DNA of 12,983 nt from an uncultured Clostridia bacterium (GCA_937893735.1 CALBGD010000043.1:1-12983), one strand, 5' to 3'. Shown: positions 1 through 7,842, numbered from the stretch's first letter. Numbers and translations: made by a program. Notes: generated from the letters alone by a model not told the origin.

Positions 1-2
1 CT

Positions 3-1664
3 CCTATAAGCGACTTTATCGACAATAATGGCAGATACACTATCGCTTACTCAGACGGCAGGAATGTGAACATTTCCCATATCAGCGATAATGGAGAAAT
101 AGCAGATACCATAAAATTCAAGCAGCCTATGACTGAAGTCGGCGGAGTTATCTGCGATGATCACGGGAATTTCTATGTTGCCTGCGGAACGGAAGATCTG
201 GCAGGGACAGGCAACATCTGCACATTTGCAGTTTATAAGTATGACAGCATGGGCACTCTGATTGGCAGGGCAGAATATTATCCCGACGATACCGATTGGA
301 GCACCAGGGTGCCTTTTAATTCCGGGAACTGCGCAATGGCTTTTCAGGGAGATCTGCTGATATGCTCCTATGCACGTGAGATGTATAACGGACATCAGTC
401 CAACGCAGTATTCTGTGTTGACACGGCTGAAATGATCGAAAATCCCATGTATGACAGCTATGTCAGCCACTCTTTCGACCAGTCTGTCGCAGTTATTGAC
501 GACAATACGGTTGCCTTTGCAGACCACGGTGACGCATACCCACGCGGTTTTTCTGTAAATGTCCGCAGTGACACCAGCTCGCCAATGATGGGACATAACA
601 GCAATGGGACCTTTGTTCCGTTCAGCTTTCCTGGCAATATAGGAGATAATTTTACAAATGCAAGGCTGACTGAAATCGCAGCTATGGACACTGGCATTGC
701 GTTAGTCGGTTCTTCGGCGAAGTCCTCTTCATCGGATTATGATAGTGAAAAGCAGCAGCTGTTCATTCAGATCATTGATGAGGAAACTGGCGAGAGCCTG
801 CTCAACGGCTCCACCCGGACAAATGGCGACAAGGGAATTCTGTGGCTCACCAGCTACACGGACGGCAGCGAGGTCAGAGCGTCCGCTGCGGCTGCGCTGG
901 ACGACTCCCGGCTTCTTGTAATGTGGGAGCGCTGGAATGATAACAGCCTGATCAATTCCTATTATTCAATTATCTCTTCTGACGGAAAGATACTTGTGGA
1001 TTCCGTTCCCATGCAGCGCGCCATGCTGAACGGCGCAGAGGAGCTTAAGGTCGATGGCGATATTGCAAAGTGGGTCTACGCAGACGGCGAGGGCAAGGAC
1101 GCAACTATCTATCGTCTTGATACTTCATCGGTCAGCAGCGATGTGCTGAAGGAGGCGACAGTTGAGCTTTCATATACCGAGAAAGCCTGCACTGGGAAAG
1201 CCTTAAAGCCCACTGTGACTGTAAAGTACGAGGGCAAAACGCTGAAAAACGGCAGGGACTACACCGTTTCATACAAGGGTAATAAGAAGCCGGGCACTGC
1301 AACTGTTACGGTTAAGGGCAAGGGAGAGTATTCCGGTACTACAACAGCCTCGTTCAGGATTGTCCCAAAGGCAGTCACAAACGTTAAGGCAGTCCAGACA
1401 ACGAAGTCCAAGAACACAATAACATGGAAATCTGCCAAGGCCGATGGTTATGAGGTGGAGATTTCCAAGTGGGTCAAGGACGGATATTACTATTGGCAGG
1501 ACAATGTTGTAACAAAATCAGTGACAAAGACAAAATACGTTCACAAGGCTGGAAACAAGAACGGCGTGATATTCCAGTATAGAGTTCGTCCTTTTGTCAA
1601 GGTAAACGGCGAGAAGATATACGGTGAATGGTCTGATGACGTGAATCCGTATTGGAACTGGTAA
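3..1664 (+). CDS. Large probable surface/secreted protein with Ig-like and FN3-like C-terminus (5' end outside window)
   Basis: The frame is open from the first bases of the window, so the true start and any signal peptide lie upstream; the GTG at 66 is only an internal Val codon. About 553 codons are visible. The first ~380 residues have a repetitive beta-strand character (short strands ending in Asp/Gly turns, motifs such as YDSMGTLIG and DHGDAYPRGF) that suggests a propeller-like region, but I do not recognise the family. From about base 1161 an Ig-like module follows (motifs GKALKPTVTV, LKNGRDYTVSYKGNKKPGTA, VKGKGEYSGT). This module is frequent in secreted proteins of ruminococci. The last ~95 residues (about 1375-1664) resemble a fibronectin type III fold with a Trp/Tyr-rich end. 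No dockerin or LPXTG anchor is seen. Export and cell-surface binding are inferred from the module type. Confidence 0.8.
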   Translation, partial: PISDFIDNNGRYTIAYSDGRNVNISHISDNGEIADTIKFKQPMTEVGGVICDDHGNFYVACGTEDLAGTGNICTFAVYKYDSMGTLIGRAEYYPDDTDWSTRVPFNSGNCAMAFQGDLLICSYAREMYNGHQSNAVFCVDTAEMIENPMYDSYVSHSFDQSVAVIDDNTVAFADHGDAYPRGFSVNVRSDTSSPMMGHNSNGTFVPFSFPGNIGDNFTNARLTEIAAMDTGIALVGSSAKSSSSDYDSEKQQLFIQIIDEETGESLLNGSTRTNGDKGILWLTSYTDGSEVRASAAAALDDSRLLVMWERWNDNSLINSYYSIISSDGKILVDSVPMQRAMLNGAEELKVDGDIAKWVYADGEGKDATIYRLDTSSVSSDVLKEATVELSYTEKACTGKALKPTVTVKYEGKTLKNGRDYTVSYKGNKKPGTATVTVKGKGEYSGTTTASFRIVPKAVTNVKAVQTTKSKNTITWKSAKADGYEVEISKWVKDGYYYWQDNVVTKSVTKTKYVHKAGNKNGVIFQYRVRPFVKVNGEKIYGEWSDDVNPYWNW

Positions 1665-1706
1665 AGTTTGAATTATATTTTTTAACTTTAATTATTTCTT
1701 GCTTTT

Positions 1707-1792
1707 GCGTCAGAACAGAATCCCTTGTCTGCGTTTGCGCACATATATTGCAGCATCAGGTCAAATTCAGCACTGAGATTCTGTTCAAACGC
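1707..1792. repeat. 16-bp imperfect inverted repeat in gene-poor region
   Basis: The arm at 1707-1722 (GCGTCAGAACAGAATC) is matched by the reverse complement of 1777-1792 (GATTCTGTTCAAACGC) at 14 of 16 positions, including a 10-bp perfect core. The spacer is 54 nt and contains a small inner CTGC/GCAG pair. A perfect 10-bp palindrome, GAATGCATTC, lies just beyond at 1802-1811. It could be a folded RNA, a short non-autonomous element or chance. Confidence 0.45.
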
Positions 1793-2014
1793 TTCCTGAC
1801 AGAATGCATTCCTGTTTTCTATTTATTTCAAAGAGACGGAGAGCTGATCTCCTGACGTTTTTTCGCTGAAAGTGAATTTCTATGATAACGCCTTTGTGAA
1901 GGGCTTGCCGCAGCCCTGCTGAATATATTTCATTTGTTGGCAGAGCTCATGGAGCGGAGAGACAGGTGCTGCGCTTTATGAGCAGAACATTACCTTGAAT
2001 GTTGGTAAATAATA

Positions 2015-2103
2015 TTGAGTGTGTTTGATATAGCTAAAATCTATGTCCGGCATAAGTTTTTTAGTATTTTACAAATATCGAAAAAAATATAAAATACACT
2101 CAA
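2015..2103. repeat. 12-bp inverted repeat in the leader of the metE remnant
   Basis: TTGAGTGTGTTT (2015-2026) pairs with AAATACACTCAA (2092-2103) through 11 Watson-Crick pairs and one G:T pair, enclosing 65 AT-rich nucleotides. It ends 26 nt before the ATG of the metE remnant, so it may be a leftover of that gene's 5' control region. I see no match to a SAM, cobalamin or T-box element that I could defend. Confidence 0.4.
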
Positions 2104-2129
2104 CAAAAAAAGCAAGGATAGGTAATCAA

Positions 2130-2192
2130 ATGAAAACAACGATAATCGGCTACCCCAGAATAGGAAAAGCGCTCGGACCTCGTTTGATATAA
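2130..2192 (+). pseudogene. metE: metE remnant: first ~13 codons of cobalamin-independent methionine synthase
   Basis: A plausible ribosome binding site (AAGGATAGG, 2114-2122) precedes ATG 2130, which opens with MKTTIIGYPRIGK. This is the characteristic N-terminus of cobalamin-independent methionine synthase MetE (5-methyltetrahydropteroyltriglutamate-homocysteine methyltransferase), a protein of roughly 750 residues. After residue 13 the similarity stops, and the frame ends at TAA 2190-2192 after only 20 codons. An intrinsic terminator begins 8 nt later. The simplest reading is a large internal deletion that fused the start of metE to sequence near its terminator. No other frame downstream resumes recognisable MetE sequence. 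A functional short peptide is possible but unsupported. Confidence 0.7.
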
Positions 2193-2200
2193 TACAAATA

Positions 2201-2237
2201 AAGTGCTGTCAGAAATGGCAGCACTTATTCTTTTTCT
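2201..2237 (+). terminator. Intrinsic terminator after the metE remnant
   Basis: A 10-bp stem, AAGTGCTGTC (2201-2210) with GGCAGCACTT (2217-2226) and one G:T pair, has a 6-nt loop and is followed by ATTCTTTTTCT. It insulates the downstream operon from transcription through the decayed region and probably once ended the metE transcript. Confidence 0.8.
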
Positions 2238-2309
2238 GAATTATGTAATACGTTTTGTGAGAGCAATTTGATATACAATTCTGGTATGATGATTATATTC
2301 ATCTCACAG

Positions 2310-2338
2310 TTTACACATGGCTGGATAAGTGCTATAAT
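2310..2338 (+). promoter_or_regulatory. Sigma-A type promoter of the cat1-sucD-4hbD operon
   Basis: TTTACA (2310-2315) and a perfect TATAAT (2333-2338) are separated by exactly 17 nt. The predicted transcript starts near 2345, giving a leader of about 50 nt. AAGGAG at 2378-2383 lies 10 nt before the cat1 ATG. There is no other strong promoter inside the three-gene operon. Confidence 0.85.
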
Positions 2339-2393
2339 AACCACAGAACGAAAAAGCGCTGAGTTCTCAAAGACAACAAGGAGATAACGAAAC

Positions 2394-3884
2394 ATGGATA
2401 CACATGAAGATTTCCTGGGCAGGATAAGGTATCCCGGATATCACGACAGGATAATGTCCGCAGAGAAAGCGGCGGAGTTCATAAAGCCGGAAATGACGCT
2501 CGGCGTCAGCGGATTCACCATCGCGGGTTATCCGAAGGCAGTCGCAGGAGAGCTTGCGAAGCGCGCAAGGAACGGCGAAAAGCTGGAGCTTACGGTGTAC
2601 TCCGGAGCCTCCCTTGGCGAGGAGTTCGACGGCGAGCTTGCAAGGGCGGGCGCCCTTAAAGCGAGAATGCCGTACCAGACCAACAAGGACCTGCGTAATT
2701 CGATAAACGCCGGTAAAATATCCTACCACGATGTTCCGCTCGGACAAATGCCGGTGTGGGTCAAGAACAACTTCCTGAAGCACATTGACGTTGCGATAAT
2801 TGAAGCTGCCGCCATTGACGAAAACGGCAACATTATCCCCACCACATCGGTCGGAACCTCCAACATCTACGCCGAATACGCAGATAAGATCATCATTGAG
2901 GTGAACACCTACGTTCCCCGATGCATCGAGGGAATCCACGATGTGTATTCGCCGGAGCGCCCTCCGCATACTCAGCCCATTCCGATAACAAAGGTAAGCG
3001 ACAGGGTCGGAACTACCTACATAAAGTGCGACCCGGCAAAGGTCGTTGCGGTAGTCGAGAGCAACATTCCGGACAACGGCAGAACGGTCTCCCCGGTGGA
3101 CGATGAGTTCCGCAGCATGGCGAATAACCTCATCGGATTCCTGCACAGCGAGGTCGAGCACGGCAGGCTGTGCAATCCGCTTCCTCCTCTGCAGGCAGGA
3201 GTTGGCAGCGTTTCCAATGCGGTTTTGCAGGGGCTTGCTGAATCGGATTTCGAACATCTCACCGTGTATTCCGAGGTGCTCCAGAACTCGATTTTCGACC
3301 TCATCGACGCTGGCAAGGTGGATTTCGCTTCCGGCACTTCCCTCACGATTTCGTGGGACAAGCGCGATGAATTCTTTGAGAACTTTGAAAAATACCGCGA
3401 TAAGATGATACTCCGTCCGCAGGAGATAAGCAACCACCCGGAGGTCATCAGACGGCTGGGCGTTATCGCGATAAATACAGTCATCGAAGCGGATATTTAC
3501 GGCAATACTAATTCCTCGTATATCGACGGCTGCCGCCTGATGAACGGCGTCGGCGGTTCCGGCGACTACTGCGAGAACGCGGGGCTTTCGATATTCATTA
3601 CGAAGTCCACCGCGAAGGACGGCACGCTTTCCTGCATAGTTCCGCAGGTCAGCCACGTTGACCACACTATCCACGAGATCCACGCGCTGATAACCGAACA
3701 GGGCGTTGCAGACCTCAGAGGTCTTGACCCGGTAGAGCGTGCAAATCTCATCATTGATAAATGCGCGCACCCGAAGTTCCGCAAGGCGCTTCACGAATAT
3801 CTTGACAATGCAGAATCCACCTGCAAATACAAGGAAAACCCCGTAGATATGCAGGCGGCTCTTAACTTTGAAAAAGCAATGTGA
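2394..3884 (+). CDS. cat1: Succinyl-CoA:coenzyme A transferase (Cat1 type, acetyl-CoA hydrolase/transferase family)
   Basis: This 496-residue protein transfers CoA to succinate, probably from acetyl-CoA, to give succinyl-CoA in the cytoplasm. It has the two-domain architecture of class I CoA-transferases of the acetyl-CoA hydrolase/transferase family. The N-terminal half carries GVSGFTIAGYPKAV near residue 37. The C-terminal half has the CoA-loop motif GVGSVSNAV (269-277), the expected catalytic glutamate Glu294 in VYSEVLQNS (the family forms a glutamyl-CoA thioester), NGVGGSGDY near 384-392 and EQGVADLRG near 435. Length matches Clostridium kluyveri Cat1 (about 500-540 residues in the family). 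ATG 2394 is fixed by AAGGAG 10 nt upstream. The gene leads an operon with sucD and 4hbD, which supports succinate as substrate over a plain acetyl-CoA hydrolase. Confidence 0.92.
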   Translation: MDTHEDFLGRIRYPGYHDRIMSAEKAAEFIKPEMTLGVSGFTIAGYPKAVAGELAKRARNGEKLELTVYSGASLGEEFDGELARAGALKARMPYQTNKDLRNSINAGKISYHDVPLGQMPVWVKNNFLKHIDVAIIEAAAIDENGNIIPTTSVGTSNIYAEYADKIIIEVNTYVPRCIEGIHDVYSPERPPHTQPIPITKVSDRVGTTYIKCDPAKVVAVVESNIPDNGRTVSPVDDEFRSMANNLIGFLHSEVEHGRLCNPLPPLQAGVGSVSNAVLQGLAESDFEHLTVYSEVLQNSIFDLIDAGKVDFASGTSLTISWDKRDEFFENFEKYRDKMILRPQEISNHPEVIRRLGVIAINTVIEADIYGNTNSSYIDGCRLMNGVGGSGDYCENAGLSIFITKSTAKDGTLSCIVPQVSHVDHTIHEIHALITEQGVADLRGLDPVERANLIIDKCAHPKFRKALHEYLDNAESTCKYKENPVDMQAALNFEKAM

Positions 3885-3898
3885 TGGAGGACAAAACA

Positions 3899-5272
3899 AT
3901 GGACGAACAGGCAGTAAACATGGTAAATGAACTCATAGCAAAGGCAAGAGTGGCTCAGAAGCAGTTCGAGAGCTTCTCCCAGGAAAAGACCGACGAAGCG
4001 GTACGCGCGATAGGCAAGGTAGTCTACGACCGCGCCGAGGAGCTTGCCAAGATGGCGTGCGAGGAGAGCGGCATGGGCGTTTACGCCGATAAGGTAGCCA
4101 AGTGCCACGGCAAGTCCAAGTGTATCTGGAACAGCTTAAAGGGCAAGAAGTCCGTAGGTATTATCGGCGAGGACAAGCAGACCGGAATTATCCGTGTTGC
4201 TAAGGCAAAGGGCGTTGTTGGCTCCGTAACTCCGGTAACTAACCCGGTAGTTACCCCGATGTGCAACGCGATGTTCGCACTCAAGGGTCAGAACGCTATC
4301 ATCGTAGCTCCGCACCCAAGAGCGCAGAAAACCAACAAATACGTTATCGACCTGTTCCGCGCAGAGCTGAAGAAGCTCGGACTTCCCGAGGACCTCGTGC
4401 AGACCGTTGAGCAGTGCTCCATGGACGCGACAACAGCCCTCATGCACGGTGTTGACGTTGTAGTTGCGACCGGCGGCGGAGCGATGGTGAAGTCCGCTTA
4501 CTCCAGCGGCAAGCCCGCGCTCGGCGTTGGTCCCGGCAATGTTCAGGTTATAGTTGACCGCGGCGTTGACCTCGAGGAAGCAATCCCGAAGATAATCAGC
4601 GGCAGAATTTTCGATAACGGTATCATCTGTTCCGGTGAGCAGTGCGTATTCCTGCCGGAGGAGTCCTTCGACAAGGGTATCGATATTTTCAAGAAGAACG
4701 GCGTGTTCTATGTTGACGACGCTGAAACCGCAAAGAAGTTCGCGGACGCTATCTTCCCGGAAAACGGTCCTATCAGCAGAAAGGTCGTAGGTCAGAGCGT
4801 GCAGACCATCGCAAAGCTGGCTGGCGTTGACGTTCCGGACGGCACCAGAATGATACTCATCAAGGCAAGAAGCATAGGCAAGGACGAGCCCCTCTGCCGC
4901 GAGAAGATGTGCCCGGTAATGATAACCGCTTCCTACGACACATTCGAGAACGCAGTAAAGCTTGCGCAGACCGACCTCGACTGCGAGGGCAAGGGTCACA
5001 CTGCTTCCCTGCACAGCAACGATATAGAGCATATCAAGTACGCTGGCGAGAAGCTGACAGTAAGCCGTCTGATAGTAAATCAGCCGTCCTCAACCGGCGC
5101 AGGCGGAAGCCTCTACAACGGCTTTGCTCCGACAACAACGCTCGGCTGCGGCTCATGGGGCAACAACAGCATTTCCGAGAACCTGAACTACACTCACCTC
5201 ATCAATGTATCTCAGATAGGTCTTTACAATAAGGACGCAGCAGTTCCCACCGATGAGGAGATCTGGGGCTGA
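3899..5272 (+). CDS. sucD: CoA-acylating succinate-semialdehyde dehydrogenase
   Basis: SucD reduces succinyl-CoA to succinate semialdehyde, releasing CoA, with NAD(P)H. The 457-residue protein is a single aldehyde-dehydrogenase domain of the CoA-acylating type. The nucleotide-binding half has TPVTNPVVTP (111-120), TGGGAMVKSAYSSGKPALG (191-209) and the VGPGN loop. The catalytic cysteine is Cys244 in GIICSGEQ. It lacks the alcohol dehydrogenase half of AdhE-type fusions. In-frame GTG 3881 and ATG 3884 overlap the cat1 stop, but GGAGG at 3886-3890 sits 8 nt before ATG 3899, so I choose 3899. The spacing implies translational linkage to cat1. Neighbours and the SucD-like sequence favour succinyl-CoA over acetyl- or butyryl-CoA. 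Confidence 0.92.
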   Translation: MDEQAVNMVNELIAKARVAQKQFESFSQEKTDEAVRAIGKVVYDRAEELAKMACEESGMGVYADKVAKCHGKSKCIWNSLKGKKSVGIIGEDKQTGIIRVAKAKGVVGSVTPVTNPVVTPMCNAMFALKGQNAIIVAPHPRAQKTNKYVIDLFRAELKKLGLPEDLVQTVEQCSMDATTALMHGVDVVVATGGGAMVKSAYSSGKPALGVGPGNVQVIVDRGVDLEEAIPKIISGRIFDNGIICSGEQCVFLPEESFDKGIDIFKKNGVFYVDDAETAKKFADAIFPENGPISRKVVGQSVQTIAKLAGVDVPDGTRMILIKARSIGKDEPLCREKMCPVMITASYDTFENAVKLAQTDLDCEGKGHTASLHSNDIEHIKYAGEKLTVSRLIVNQPSSTGAGGSLYNGFAPTTTLGCGSWGNNSISENLNYTHLINVSQIGLYNKDAAVPTDEEIWG

Positions 5273-5290
5273 ACGGACTAAGGAGTTTTT

Positions 5291-6406
5291 ATGGAACAGA
5301 TAATTTTCCGCCCGAAACTTTATAAATTCGACACGTTGAAAGCCTTTACCGATGAATTCAAGGTAGGCGGCAGCGACCTTATCCTGACAAACAAGTACAT
5401 CTACGATCCGTATTCCGATAACAACAAGTGCGGCGCGCAGATGATATATCAGGAGGAATTCGGCGGCGGCGAGCCTACCGACACGATGGTAGACGCGATA
5501 ATCGCCGAGGCTTCAAAGAAGCATTTCGAGCGCGTAATTGCCATCGGCGGCGGTACTGTGATCGACATTGCAAAGGTGCTTTCCGTATCCGACGGCGGTT
5601 CGGTGGATTCCCTCTACGACCACAAGGACAGCATTAAAAAGCTGCACCAGCTCATAATCATTCCGACTACCTGCGGCACCGGCAGCGAAGTCACGAACAT
5701 CTCGATAATCAACCGCACGCGCCTTGGTGTGAAGATGGGTCTGACCTCCGAAAATATGTTCGCGGATTACGCAGTGCTGGTTCCGGAGCTTCTCGCGAAG
5801 CTTCCTTTAAAGGTATTCGGCGCAAGTTCCATTGACGCGCTGGTCCACGCCGTTGAATCCTCGCTCTCCCCGAAAGCTACCGTATACACGAAGCTGATGG
5901 GCTACAAGGCTATCGAAATGATAATCACCGGCTATCAGAAGCTGGTCAGCGAGGGCATGGACAAGCTCCCGCAGTACATGGGCGATTTTCTTACCGCTTC
6001 CAACATGGCGGGATTTGCATTCGGCACAGCAGGCTGCGCGGCAGTCCACGCGCTTAGCTACCCGCTCGGCGGTACATATCACGTTCCGCACGGCGAGAGC
6101 AACTACGCGCTGTTCACCGGAGTACTTTACAAGTACATGGAGAAAAAGCAGGACGGCGAGATAGCACATCTCAACGCGTACCTCGCGGAGCTTCTGCACT
6201 GCGACGTGAAGAACGTCTACACGGAGCTTGAAAACCTGCTGAACCACATTCTCACGAAGAAGCCGCTGCACGAATACGGCGTTACCGAAGCAGATATTCC
6301 GGTATTCACCGACAACGTTATCGCAACGCAGGGCAGACTGACCGCGAACAATTTCGTTCCGCTCAGCCGCGATGATATTCTTGATATCTACAAGAAGCTT
6401 TATTAA
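5291..6406 (+). CDS. 4hbD: 4-hydroxybutyrate dehydrogenase (iron-containing alcohol dehydrogenase family)
   Basis: This enzyme reduces succinate semialdehyde to 4-hydroxybutyrate with NADH, reversibly. Its 371 residues match the length I recall for C. kluyveri 4HbD, and the C-terminus (SRDDILDIYKKLY) closely resembles that protein. Group III dehydrogenase signatures are complete: GGGTVID (86-92) and PTTCGTGSE (125-133) for NAD binding, and metal ligands Asp182, His186 (IDALVHAVES), His253 and His267 (VPHGESNY). AAGGAG (5280-5285) lies 5 nt before ATG 5291, and the gap after sucD is only 18 nt, so it is the third gene of the operon. Together the three proteins convert succinate to 4-hydroxybutyrate, disposing of reducing equivalents. 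The next steps to butyrate are not encoded in this window. Confidence 0.93.
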   Translation: MEQIIFRPKLYKFDTLKAFTDEFKVGGSDLILTNKYIYDPYSDNNKCGAQMIYQEEFGGGEPTDTMVDAIIAEASKKHFERVIAIGGGTVIDIAKVLSVSDGGSVDSLYDHKDSIKKLHQLIIIPTTCGTGSEVTNISIINRTRLGVKMGLTSENMFADYAVLVPELLAKLPLKVFGASSIDALVHAVESSLSPKATVYTKLMGYKAIEMIITGYQKLVSEGMDKLPQYMGDFLTASNMAGFAFGTAGCAAVHALSYPLGGTYHVPHGESNYALFTGVLYKYMEKKQDGEIAHLNAYLAELLHCDVKNVYTELENLLNHILTKKPLHEYGVTEADIPVFTDNVIATQGRLTANNFVPLSRDDILDIYKKLY

Positions 6407-6440
6407 GGCTTCTTAATGATAAATCTTCTCCCCCCTATAT

Positions 6441-6480
6441 GCGCTCAGCGCTGCTCCGGCAACGCTGGGCGTTCTTTCTC
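6441..6480 (+). terminator. Possible terminator after 4hbD
   Basis: GCGCTCAGCG (6441-6450) pairs with CGCTGGGCGT (6463-6472) with two G:T pairs and a 12-nt loop, followed by TCTTTCTC. The T-tract is interrupted, so termination may be partial and the aminotransferase gene could be reached by readthrough. No good promoter is visible in the 97-nt gap 6407-6503. Confidence 0.5.
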
Positions 6481-6503
6481 AAATGATATGAAAGGCGAAA
6501 ACC

Positions 6504-7778
6504 ATGAAATACAGCGAAATGGACAAACAGGCGCTCGAATCCGAAAAACAGAAGTGCGTTGAACGGCTCAGAAAGTACTCCAAAGATGACATATCCCTTG
6601 ACCTGTCCAGAGGAAAGCCCTCAAAGGAGCAGCTCGAGCTTTCAATGAAAATGCTGGACGTCCTCGACCATCACAGCCTGCTTGACAGCGAAAGCGGTCA
6701 GGACTGCCGCAACTACGGTGGACTTGACGGAATCCCGGAGGCAAAGCGCCTGCTTGCGCACATGATGGGAACGCACTCCGTGAACACGATAATCGGCGGA
6801 AACAGCAGCCTTACGATTATGTATCAGCTCATAAGCCACGGAATGACTGACGGTATCTGCGGCTCCACGCCGTGGCAGGAGGTAAAGGGCAGAAAGTTCC
6901 TTTGCCCTGTTCCGGGCTACGATCGGCATTTCGCGATAACCGAGCATTTTGGATTCGAGCTTGTTCCGGTGCCGATGAACTCCGATGGTCCGGATATGGA
7001 CGTAGTGGAAAAGCTGGTAAGCAGCGACGATAAGATAAAGGGTATCTGGTGTGTTCCGAAGTACGAAAACCCCACCGGAATAGTTTACAGCGCCGATGTA
7101 GTCCGCCGTTTTGCCGCGCTGAAGCCTGCGGCAGAAGATTTCCGCATTTTCTGGGACAACGCCTACTGCGTGCATAATTTCGACGGAAAATGCGCCGAAA
7201 TTCCGGATATAATCTCCGAATGCGACAAGGCGGGAAATTCAGACCTTGTGTATGAATTTTGCTCCACAAGCAAGATAACGTTCCCCGGTTCGGGAATTTC
7301 GGCGGTAGCCTCCAGCCCGGCAAATCTCATTGATATCCGGGCGTTCCTGAAGTTTGCAACGATAGGTCCGGACAAGATAAATCAGCTCCGTCATGCGAGA
7401 TTTTTCAGGAATTCCGCAGGACTTCGCGCGCACATGAAGAAGCACGCCGCGATAATGAAGCCGAAATTCGACGCGATGTATAAAGTCCTCAACGAGGAAC
7501 TGGACGGACTTGGAATCGCAGAATGGACGGTTGCAAAGGGCGGGTACTTCGCTTCTTACGATACGCTCCCGGGGTGCGCGCGGGCGGTCGTTGAGATGGC
7601 TGCGGAGCACGGAGTGAAATTCACTCCGGCAGGCTCGACTTATCCCCACGGAAACGATCCGCAGGACAGCAATATCCGGCTGGCTCCGTCGTTCGCAACG
7701 GTCGATGAGATTGAGAGCGCGGTCACGGTGCTTGCGCTCTGCACAAAGATCGTAAGTATTGACAAGCTGTTAAAGTAA
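6504..7778 (+). CDS. Class Ic aspartate-type aminotransferase (PLP-dependent, fold type I)
   Basis: A pyridoxal-phosphate enzyme of 424 residues that moves an amino group between an amino acid, probably aspartate, and a 2-oxo acid. SRGKP (35-39) lies at the N-terminus, GGNSS (98-102) at the phosphate-binding loop, NPTG (189-192), Asp218 in WDNAY pairs with the cofactor nitrogen, Lys257 in CSTSK is the Schiff-base lysine, and Arg392 in NIRLAPS should bind the substrate carboxylate. Length and motifs fit the class Ic aspartate aminotransferase family, sometimes labelled MocR-like, although there is no DNA-binding domain here. AAAGG (6491-6495) lies 8 nt before the ATG. It follows the 4-hydroxybutyrate operon by 97 nt with a possible terminator between, so co-transcription is uncertain. 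A role in supplying succinate through oxaloacetate is only a guess. Confidence 0.87.
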   Translation: MKYSEMDKQALESEKQKCVERLRKYSKDDISLDLSRGKPSKEQLELSMKMLDVLDHHSLLDSESGQDCRNYGGLDGIPEAKRLLAHMMGTHSVNTIIGGNSSLTIMYQLISHGMTDGICGSTPWQEVKGRKFLCPVPGYDRHFAITEHFGFELVPVPMNSDGPDMDVVEKLVSSDDKIKGIWCVPKYENPTGIVYSADVVRRFAALKPAAEDFRIFWDNAYCVHNFDGKCAEIPDIISECDKAGNSDLVYEFCSTSKITFPGSGISAVASSPANLIDIRAFLKFATIGPDKINQLRHARFFRNSAGLRAHMKKHAAIMKPKFDAMYKVLNEELDGLGIAEWTVAKGGYFASYDTLPGCARAVVEMAAEHGVKFTPAGSTYPHGNDPQDSNIRLAPSFATVDEIESAVTVLALCTKIVSIDKLLK

Positions 7779-7784
7779 AAGCAT

Positions 7785-7813
7785 AGCGCCTGACGAATTT
7801 ATCAGGCGCTTTT
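7785..7813 (+). terminator. Terminator after the aminotransferase gene
   Basis: A perfect 9-bp stem, AGCGCCTGA (7785-7793) with TCAGGCGCT (7802-7810), has an 8-nt loop and runs into TTTT. The GC-rich stem is convincing but the T-run is short. It lies in the 64-nt gap before the LysR-family gene, so some readthrough into that gene is likely. Confidence 0.7.
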
Positions 7814-7842
7814 GCCGGTTTAATAAAAGATGGAGAATTGAT

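Larger units (their letters stand above)
1665..2129. other. Gene-poor AT-rich stretch with eroded reading-frame fragments
   Basis: No convincing gene is present. Short runs look as if they were once coding. On the minus strand, the frame from 1822 to the stop at 1688-1690 reads like protein (contains AFEQNLSAEFDLMLQYM) but has no start codon and a stop two codons upstream. On the plus strand, about 1895-1980 reads LAAALLNIFHLLAELMERR before a TGA. A short GGAGA/TCTCC hairpin at 1838-1852 followed by TTTTTT from 1858 could end transcription of the gene ending at 1664, but it is weak. I read the stretch as a decayed locus carrying inverted repeats. Confidence 0.4.

Noticed and set aside
66..68. 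GTG at 66 as the start of the first gene
   Set aside because: The frame is open upstream to the window edge (codons from base 3 onward continue the same protein-like sequence) and there is no ribosome binding site before it.
1665..1695. AAAGTT/AACTTT repeat after the first gene as a terminator
   Set aside because: It has only six A/T-rich pairs with a 15-nt loop, too weak to call.
1652..1855. 67-codon plus-strand frame after the first gene
   Set aside because: It starts inside the preceding gene, has no ribosome binding site, and its Phe/Cys-rich translation looks like translated AT-rich noncoding DNA.
3881..3886. GTG 3881 or ATG 3884 as the start of sucD
   Set aside because: GGAGG at 3886-3890 is correctly placed only for ATG 3899; the earlier codons have no ribosome binding site and overlap the end of cat1.
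2367..3899. A 510-codon open frame on the minus strand covering the whole cat1 gene
   Set aside because: It is an antisense mirror of a well-supported CoA-transferase with a clear promoter and ribosome binding site. It encodes no recognisable domain and has no start signals of its own; biased codon use leaves the reverse frame free of stops.
4136..5032. A 298-codon minus-strand frame opposite sucD
   Set aside because: It has the same cause: it is antisense to a gene with an intact catalytic motif, and its translation resembles no family.
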